From Eretmocerus hayati (taxonomy: Eukaryota > Arthropoda > Insecta > Hymenoptera > Aphelinidae), in assembly GCA_029851415.1 (NCBI GenBank), contig CM056743.1, positions 64,820,186 to 64,884,185 on the forward strand: a stretch of 64,000 bases of DNA, written 5' to 3'. The notes below the pieces were generated by a model. It was not told where the DNA came from. It was given only the letters and a program-made list of their open reading frames with translations, and searched no databases. Numbering within the stretch: position 1 is the stretch's first letter; each line of letters begins with the position of its first letter. Shown piece by piece: positions 58,048 to 64,000 of the stretch. Made by a program: the position numbers and the translations under genes.

Positions 58048-58971
58048 TCATTCTTGGATAATATATCCAAGTTTGCGGTAGACAGACTTACGGATATGAG
58101 TGCCCGGCGATTTGCAGAACCCTAATCCTTTCCCTGGCCAGATCGTTTTCTCCTCTGGACATTCTTTGGCGAAATGTCCTTTCTTATTGCGAATATTACA
58201 ACTGTAGCTTTTCTTACAATATTGAATATATCCAACAGTCGGCTTGCCACTGCATTCGGACTTGTAACGACCTTTTTCACATTTATGAAAGATGACGTCT
58301 TTTGAAGCTGAGGACTTACCATCTACCTTACCTTTGGCTACGAATGCACTCTGACCTGAAACTTTGCTATTCAATTCATTCTGTTGGTTCAGGCTATCTT
58401 CTGCTTGACGCAGACGTTCATATGAATTAGGCAATGATTTTCCAGTGGCAGTAACATCGTCCCAGATAGACCGGAAGTGCATTTTGGGTGATAGAACTGC
58501 AAGGATCCCTTGCATGATCCATGGTTTCTTTACTTCTCCACCTTGAGAGGTGAGACAGTCTGCGTATTCTTGAATTTGCAGACAGTTTTCTATTACCGAC
58601 TTTTTCTCATCATATTTGTATGGTATGAATTTCTGCTCTAGAGAGACAACACTCGCATCCGACTTTCTGCCGTACAAAGTCTCCAGCTTCTCAAGCATAA
58701 GATGGACTGACCTGCATTTTGCAATTTTCCTGGCGATTGAACTACTTTAATTTTGTCCGATTAGGGTGCGAGCTTCTAGATCTTTCTGTACCCAAGCGAA
58801 AACAGCAGCACTTTCATCAGGCCCGTCTGGCCTAAGCTCGACGCCCGTAGCAACATTGAACAACCTTATGGTTTGGAGTGCGAGATCCAATTCGAATATC
58901 CATGACTCATAGTTTACCTGCAGACTTGAATCTTCAGTAAGCGATTCCAGCTGACATTTGACCGTGGCCAT
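58048..58971 (-). pseudogene. Copia Gag (UBN2-type) with internal stop
   Basis: Start MATVKCQLESLTEDSSLQVN at 58971. 58971-58747 and 58698-58048 are the same frame, split by one TAA (58747-58749). The middle (LEKLETLYG...SLEQKFIPYKYDE) is the usual copia Gag helical domain. The C-terminus has a CCHC-like knuckle reading CNIRNKKGHFAKEC, in which the second Cys is Arg. Gag would package element RNA. Confidence 0.85.
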
Positions 58972-59195
58972 GACTGACTGGCTTTAGTGCGCTGAACTCG
59001 CCACTATATGACTGACTTGGGTGAGATGAAGTCGCCACTATATACTGACCCTAATGCTGAATGATTCTCTGACGGTGTCTGACTGCGCATTAGTATACTG
59101 TCGTAATTTAGGTACTCTGACTTGACACGCTACTAGCGTGATATATATGGCTCACTGCACTATAACTGACATAACCTCAAATGCTTGGCCACATG

Positions 59196-59210
59196 TCTGG
59201 GCCCATAACC
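59196..59210 (-). promoter_or_regulatory. Primer-binding site (half-tRNA-iMet type)
   Basis: Minus-strand GGTTATGGGCCCAGA directly follows the 5' LTR, identical in style to the copia primer site that uses an internal fragment of initiator tRNA-Met. Confidence 0.8.
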
Positions 59211-59577
59211 TGATGATAATTCTGACTTGTTCTGACATTTGGCATTTGGGGTTTCTTGTGAAGGATTAAATCCTCAAGTGCACAGAATACATTTATCGGA
59301 ATAAATGATAATTTAGAAGGCGCTTTTGAATGATAAAATCATCTGACACTGCCTATGGATATTTCATTATTTTCAACATTGCTTAAACAAACTCTGACTA
59401 ACAAACATTACTATATTGCTACATGATTGCTGCATGTGCATGCTTTAGACTATTGCAGGAAGTACGGACTGTTATTTGGTCAAGTGAGGTTAGTCACACT
59501 ACTAACTAGTACACCAGGGCATGCTCATGGCGGGGAAGTGCGGATACACTTGAACATAAAATAATTATATCTCAACA
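59211..59577 (-). repeat. 5' LTR of the copia element
   Basis: 367 bases, TGTTGA...ATCA on the minus strand. Confidence 0.9.
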
Positions 59578-59582
59578 CTGAT

Positions 59583-59996
59583 TATAGAAGCCTTTTGTAG
59601 GGCCTTTGTTTTTGTTGTTTTTAATAAGGCATAACAGGGTATTTCTCCTATATCCTATTTCAAATTTATCACTTCAATCTTCCAACCATTGTTAAAATAC
59701 TCAGTCGATGCACGCATATCTTTTGACATGTTTGGGGTTATTGTATATCATACCGGGTTATTGAGAATAGAATTGATAGTCGCTGAACTTCAGGCGAATC
59801 TTATTACCACTGTAGGATATTGATATTTCATATCTTGCAATAGTCCGAATTTCATCAGTTCGTACACTTCCTTTCCGTTGCTGTGATAGATTAGCGATCC
59901 ACAAATTCAGTAACACGACTGTATTGATCCCTCCAGTGTTCTTTATCGTGCCATCTATGGTTCGCCATAGATGGCGCGATGGATAACGATTCCCGA

Positions 59997-60028
<32 letters not shown>

Positions 60029-61034
60029 CAATTTGGGAATCATGGACCTTTTGAATTTGTTCCACTTGGAAGAAATACTATTCCCAATACATTATATACA
60101 CCCTCAGATTCAATAAATATCTATTGGATTTGAGACCGTGCATTCATTAATTCTGAATAAATGTTAGGATAACACTATTCTGTTAAATATTCATTGAAAC
60201 CGAATAAGTTTTCTTTGGAATTGCTTAATTGTTTTCTCTTGGAACGCGACCCCGTGACACTAGAAACGAGTGGATATGTTCTGAACTCCTTTTTCGCACT
60301 ATAACTACCATCATTTTCTTATCTGATGACAACATTGATTTTCAATAATTACAAAATTTTGTGAAACGACACGTGAAAATGAAACATCATATGACTCGCG
60401 AACGACTCGTTGAACGAGTGAAATGAACGACTCGTCGCTCCTCACGCGGGTCAGACACGCACCGGAGTACTTTCAGGTTGCGGCTGCATGCAATAGTTCT
60501 GAGAGCGGAATTATTGTCCATACGGTTTTATTGATATCGAATGACTTGCTCGGGCATGAGTGTATCGCGTATTCGAAATATCACACACACGAGACCATGC
60601 AACGTTTCACGGAATCTTCTTCATTACACATTGAGAAAAACTTGAATGTGATATTTCGTGAGACAAAGTATCCTAACCTATCCCGATTCATTCCTCAATA
60701 ACGGAAACGGTTTTGGCCAATATCACATACTGACGCGCCTGTGGATTGGAAATCTCGATCGAATGAGCCCTCCCGTGAATAAAAATTCTGGATGTAGCTC
60801 ACAAAAACGTGAACGAATGTGAGCATGTATAGCTTGCCCAGCGTGCCGAAGAACTTCGATTTACTCGATACATGGAATGAATTTCCGGGCGTGAACCAAC
60901 TCATTTGGCTTGTCAATGTTATGGTGTTTCTCTTGCTTTATTTATTTTGGGTCAGGAATGTGAGGTTGAAATACTATGAGGTCAAAAATTGGTTCGTACT
61001 CTCCCATCGCGCATGCAGTGCGATCAGAGTGCCA
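59583..61034. other. No supported gene; (TA)n run
   Basis: A (TA)n run lies at 60001-60029. Two ORFs (60423-60701 and 60819-61130, plus strand) have no homology I recognise. The second would have one hydrophobic segment (WLVNVMVFLLLYLFWV) but runs into the TIR below. Confidence 0.35.
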
Positions 61035-61079
61035 TCTATTAGGCGACTATCAGCAGGGTTATCCCGACTAGACTATGAG

Positions 61080-61315
61080 GTTGTAATGGTCCGAAGCTCT
61101 AGTGCGGTGGCACCACGGTCTGTAACGTGAGTTCACGCTCACACTCTCTCGTCTGTGAGCTCACGGACACCAAACAGACGCAAACATGTGTGAGTCTCAC
61201 TCACACATGGTCGTGCCCCAAAGTCGTCGGTGAGCTCACGGACGAGAGAGTGTGTGCGTAAACTCACGTTACAGACCGTGGCGCCATCGCACTAGAGCTT
61301 CGGACCATTACAACA
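61080..61315. repeat. MITE, about 235 bp with long inverted repeats
   Basis: TTGTAATGGTCCGAAGCTCT at 61080 and AGAGCTTCGGACCATTACAA at 61293-61312 are exact inverted copies. The match extends inward as CGGTCTGTAACGTGAGTT and CTCTCTCGTC, with small mismatches. Non-coding, MITE-like. Confidence 0.8.
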
Positions 61316-61322
61316 TAATACC

Positions 61323-62167
61323 TTACATACTCGTATATATACTCAAGTTTACAAACTATGCATAAAGCAGCCGCGGCGCACGGCCAATACATATCACGTC
61401 GTCACTGTGACATGACTCAATGAAATGAGCTGAAATTTTGTTTACACATAGTTGATGAGCATTGCCTCCATGTAGTAAAAGATCTGTGGCGAAGAACGGT
61501 CCCAAAAAATTATAAAAATCATAGCATTTTTTAAGATTTCCATAAGCTCCTCCGACGCAAGTATGATTTTCGACATGCGAGAAAGTTTTTCAGTTTTGAA
61601 CTACAGCAAAACTCAAAGCGAGAAAGTTGTTCGGAAAGGTCTAAATGATGTAAATATTCAAGATTCTGATTGAATGATGCAATCGGAAAAAAATTCTAAG
61701 AGTTTATTGATATCATTGTCGAAGCGCCGCGAACTCCGAGGTGAAATCAGATTGTACTTTTCAGCCGCTTAAGATCGGAATACGAAAACTACTGACACTT
61801 TTTTCCTGTTGCATCATTCGATCTGAATCTTGAATACTTACATCATTTAGACCCTTCCGAACAACTTCCTCGCTTTGAGTTTTGCAGTAGTTCAAAACTG
61901 AAAGACTTTCTCGCGTGTCGAAAATTCTGCTTGCGTCGGAGGAGTTTATGGGAATCTTGAAGAATGCTATGATTTTTCTAATTTTTTTGGGACCGTTCTT
62001 CACCACAGATCTTTCACTACATGGAAGCAATGCTCATCAACTATGTGTGTACAAAATTTCAGCTCATTTCATCGAGTCATGTCACAGTGACGACGTGATA
62101 TGTATTGGTCGTGCGCCGCGGCTGCTTTATGCATAGTTTGTAAACTTGAGTATATACGAGTATGTGA
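61323..62167. repeat. Foldback, about 370-bp arms, 0.1-kb loop
   Basis: 61323-61690 matches the inverse complement of 61797-62167: shared CATACTCGTATATA, CATAAAGCAGCCGCGGCGCA, TCCTCCGACGCAAG and GTCTAAATGATGTAA. It is the second-longest hairpin in the window. ORFs inside are mirror copies. Confidence 0.8.
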
Positions 62168-62532
62168 GATTAGATTAGATTAGATTAGTTTTCATTTGGT
62201 ACCTTGGGGTATTACCCTATGTGGTACAGGTAGCATAATTCAATTACATAACAATAAAAATAGTGTAGAAGAGTATTGGAATATATCTTGAATAATGAGA
62301 ATAATTATTAATTTTTGTGCATTGCTGAGGTATAGTCTAGTCGGGATGACCCTGCAGGATCCTCTCCGGACTGGCCTGAAACCATTTCAAATAATCAAGC
62401 TAAAAAATGACGTGGATGAGATAACTTAATGGAGGATATCGGTTCATGACGAGCGTGCTTGTATCACATTGGTTTGTCAATCGGATCCCTCGAAAGATGT
62501 TTAATATATTCCCATCCACCAGCTTCTGCAGA

Positions 62533-63057
62533 ATGGCCGAGGCTGTTGATCCTGATGTAGTTCGTCCACAGAATGGGGTCCCCATTGAGTTTCGCTATGA
62601 AGGCCCACCCTTGGTCAATCAAGTTTTTCGTGATCAGAGACTTGGCAGAGTCCATAGAAATGTAGTTCATCAAGAAATAAGGGAAAGGGAACAAGACGCT
62701 AGGGATCGCCAAGGAGGACGTAGGCGAAAGTATCGTTTAGAATGGCAGTTTCGGCGTGATATGCGTCGTTGGTTGCGGCTTGACCCCAATGACGAGCACG
62801 AAGCTGTTTGCCATGTTTGCGTCATGTTCTACGAGGGGCTTAATCGCGGAGGACCAAGACCACCAAGACACTTTGCCACTCATTTCACCACCATCCAAAG
62901 ACATGCTGAAAGTCAGGCGCACGTGGATGCGATGGCTATATATGAATTAGAAGAAGGTTTGGATAGATCGATAAGATTTTGGCTTCTCAATTCCCATAGG
63001 AAAGTATATCGTGAGGTAATTGCGACTCTTTTAGAAAGCCATTTTGTTGTAGCATGA
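62533..63057 (+). CDS. Zinc-finger-like protein (174 aa), possible hAT/TTF-type or U1-type finger
   Basis: Start chosen at the Met at 62533: a splice-acceptor-like TTCTGCAG ends at 62531 just before it. The frame is open 29 codons further up but looks non-coding there. A basic, Arg-rich middle (RRRKYRLEWQFRRDMRRWLRL) leads to CHVCVMFYEG, then HFTTIQRHAESQAHVDAM. That is C-x2-C, then H-x5-H, a BED/U1/TTF-like zinc-binding pattern found in hAT-type transposases and in host zinc-finger genes. The 3' end is helical and stops at 63055. The open frame and compact motif make it the best candidate for a still-coding gene or exon. No catalytic core follows, so it is either a domesticated fragment or an exon of a larger gene. 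Confidence 0.5.
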   Translation: MAEAVDPDVVRPQNGVPIEFRYEGPPLVNQVFRDQRLGRVHRNVVHQEIREREQDARDRQGGRRRKYRLEWQFRRDMRRWLRLDPNDEHEAVCHVCVMFYEGLNRGGPRPPRHFATHFTTIQRHAESQAHVDAMAIYELEEGLDRSIRFWLLNSHRKVYREVIATLLESHFVVA

Positions 63058-64000
63058 CACCATTTATAAGTCATTCTGTTTTGAAACGATATCAACCCTG
63101 CATTATTCATGTTATATCAATCTCTATCGACAGAATCATCTGGGAAGCACGGCGCTAGTATCACGATCATCCTAATCCATCACTCTGATCACCCGCCTGA
63201 TAGCTTTTCACGGTCATAAGATTGAATAATATCAAAACGCGTTACGAATGTTCGGTATTCGGAACCAATACATTTTTCCCCTAGATACTCATTTAACCCT
63301 GTCGTAATGTCTCTAGATGTGTTTCCACCTAACCTGGCGTGACCTATTGTGATGGACATTTCCCCTAGATCTGTCTTAACTCGACCTGACCTGGTTTGTT
63401 TCAAGAGAAGAATATCCCTGGATCTCACTAATATTACTTGACCTAACCCGACAAATGCAGGTGGCATGGTCATTATCTACGCTTCTATCCCTATTTTTTG
63501 AAAAATCCTCTATATTTTCATTGAATTTTATCCAATGCAGTTTATTTCTTTCCTCTCAGATTTCTTACCGTTATATTGTATTTGATTACTCCTTCATCTG
63601 ATTCTACTTGTCACGATTCATTTTACCTATGTTTATATTCGTTATTCCGTTGAATTCCTTATGGCAATCGTATAAAGTTCCCCTCCAAGTTTGTTCTACG
63701 CAATCGACTGTAGCTACTTTCAAGTCTGTCACATTTTTCAGTTCTTCTCACGCCGCATTTTCCCAACATTTACCTCTTGATTCTTTATATCCTTACCCTT
63801 GTATATCTTCAAATGTCATTTTGTTTTCTCTTCTTTGTCTATATTTGCCCACAAGATTTATCGATAAATTTCTATGGGAGATGTTTCATGATTGCTCAAA
63901 TAAGAATACTTTATATATATATCGAAAGTCTCTTCGTGGTACTGTTGCCTTGTGTCATCATTGTTTTCGCTTCATATTTCGCTTCCACTCACCTTACTCT
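63058..64000. other. No supported gene
   Basis: AT-rich with short ORFs and a (TA)n run near 63912. Nothing recognisable. Confidence 0.4.

Larger units (their letters stand above)
53707..59577 (-). mobile_element. Ty1/copia retrotransposon, minus strand, 5.9 kb
   Basis: LTRs 59211-59577 (5') and 53707-54070 (3') read TGTTGAGAT...ATCA and TGCTGAGAT...ATCA on the minus strand. CTGAG (53702-53706) and CTGAT (59578-59582) form a 5-bp target duplication with one change. The primer site reads GGTTATGGGCCCAGA, the half-tRNA-iMet primer known from Drosophila copia. A polypurine GAGGAGGAG precedes the 3' LTR. The gene order gag, protease, integrase, RT, RNase H is that of copia. Stops, frameshifts and a TIR insertion in RT show it is dead. 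Confidence 0.9.
61050..62357. mobile_element. Nested foldback cluster, outer inverted repeats
   Basis: GCAGGGTTATCCCGACTAGACTAT at 61051-61075 and its near inverse at about 62331-62357 (one mismatch) enclose two smaller hairpins (61080-61315 and 61323-62167) and a (GATTA)n run near 62168-62188. Read from outer to inner, this is an element with insertions. Confidence 0.55.

Noticed and set aside
60819..61130. ORF with one hydrophobic segment, possible membrane protein
   Set aside because: Runs into the TIR/MITE, no homology recognised, no splice or start context to support it.
61135..61270. Strong hairpin as a terminator
   Set aside because: It is the inner part of a MITE in a eukaryotic genome; no gene ends here.
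63320..63440. CCTAACC-like words, possible insect telomeric repeat
   Set aside because: Scattered, not tandem TTAGG/CCTAA.

Overview
The window is animal nuclear DNA, most likely from an insect or other arthropod. It is AT-rich, carries (TA)n and (GA)n runs and a GT..AG intron, and is built largely from layered transposable elements. The copia-type element has a primer site matching the half-tRNA-iMet primer known from Drosophila copia. I cannot name the species. There are no bacterial or phage features, and I found no conventional host gene that I would defend strongly. The best non-transposon-like candidate is a zinc-finger-like reading frame at 62.5-63.1 kb.

Layout, 0-24 kb. Bases 1-2.2 kb hold the 3' half of a P-element-type transposase gene: two exons, one intron and one in-frame stop. 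A decayed non-LTR reverse transcriptase lies on the minus strand at 5.5-6.8 kb. It is followed by a retroposed copy with a poly(A) tail and a 9-bp target duplication (6.97-8.0 kb), itself split by a foldback element. From 9.1 to 24 kb there is a series of inverted-repeat structures: a 2.7-kb element with TA flanks sitting inside a tandem repeat, a 0.68-kb foldback, a 139-bp hairpin, a 1.15-kb near-palindrome with 546-bp arms, and a 2.1-kb element with about 240-bp arms.

Layout, 24-36.9 kb. A second non-LTR element (PHD-like ORF1, endonuclease, reverse transcriptase) runs from 24.0 to 34.0 kb on the plus strand. Its reverse transcriptase is cut in two by a complete LTR retrotransposon (27471-33531, TSD CAAT, primer site and polypurine tract present). 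That LTR element has a gag-like gene and a second ORF but no recognisable protease, reverse transcriptase or integrase, so it appears non-autonomous.

Layout, 36.9-64 kb. A 13.4-kb Ty3/gypsy element with about 1.9-kb LTRs (36941-50302, TSD ATAG) holds decayed gag, protease, RT, RNase H and integrase plus extra small ORFs downstream of pol. It carries a 771-bp TA-flanked inverted-repeat insertion and an array of short repeats in gag. Tandem and foldback repeats follow (50.4-53.7 kb). A minus-strand Ty1/copia element comes next (53707-59577), its RT interrupted by a TIR element. Then come nested foldbacks (61.05-62.36 kb), the zinc-finger ORF, and about 0.9 kb with nothing assignable.

How it works together: the order of events can be read from the nesting (non-LTR before gag-only LTR element; gypsy and copia before their TIR insertions). 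Nearly all enzymatic frames are broken. What could still act are LTR promoters, the uninterrupted gag-like ORF, and several long hairpins that would give double-stranded RNA if transcribed.
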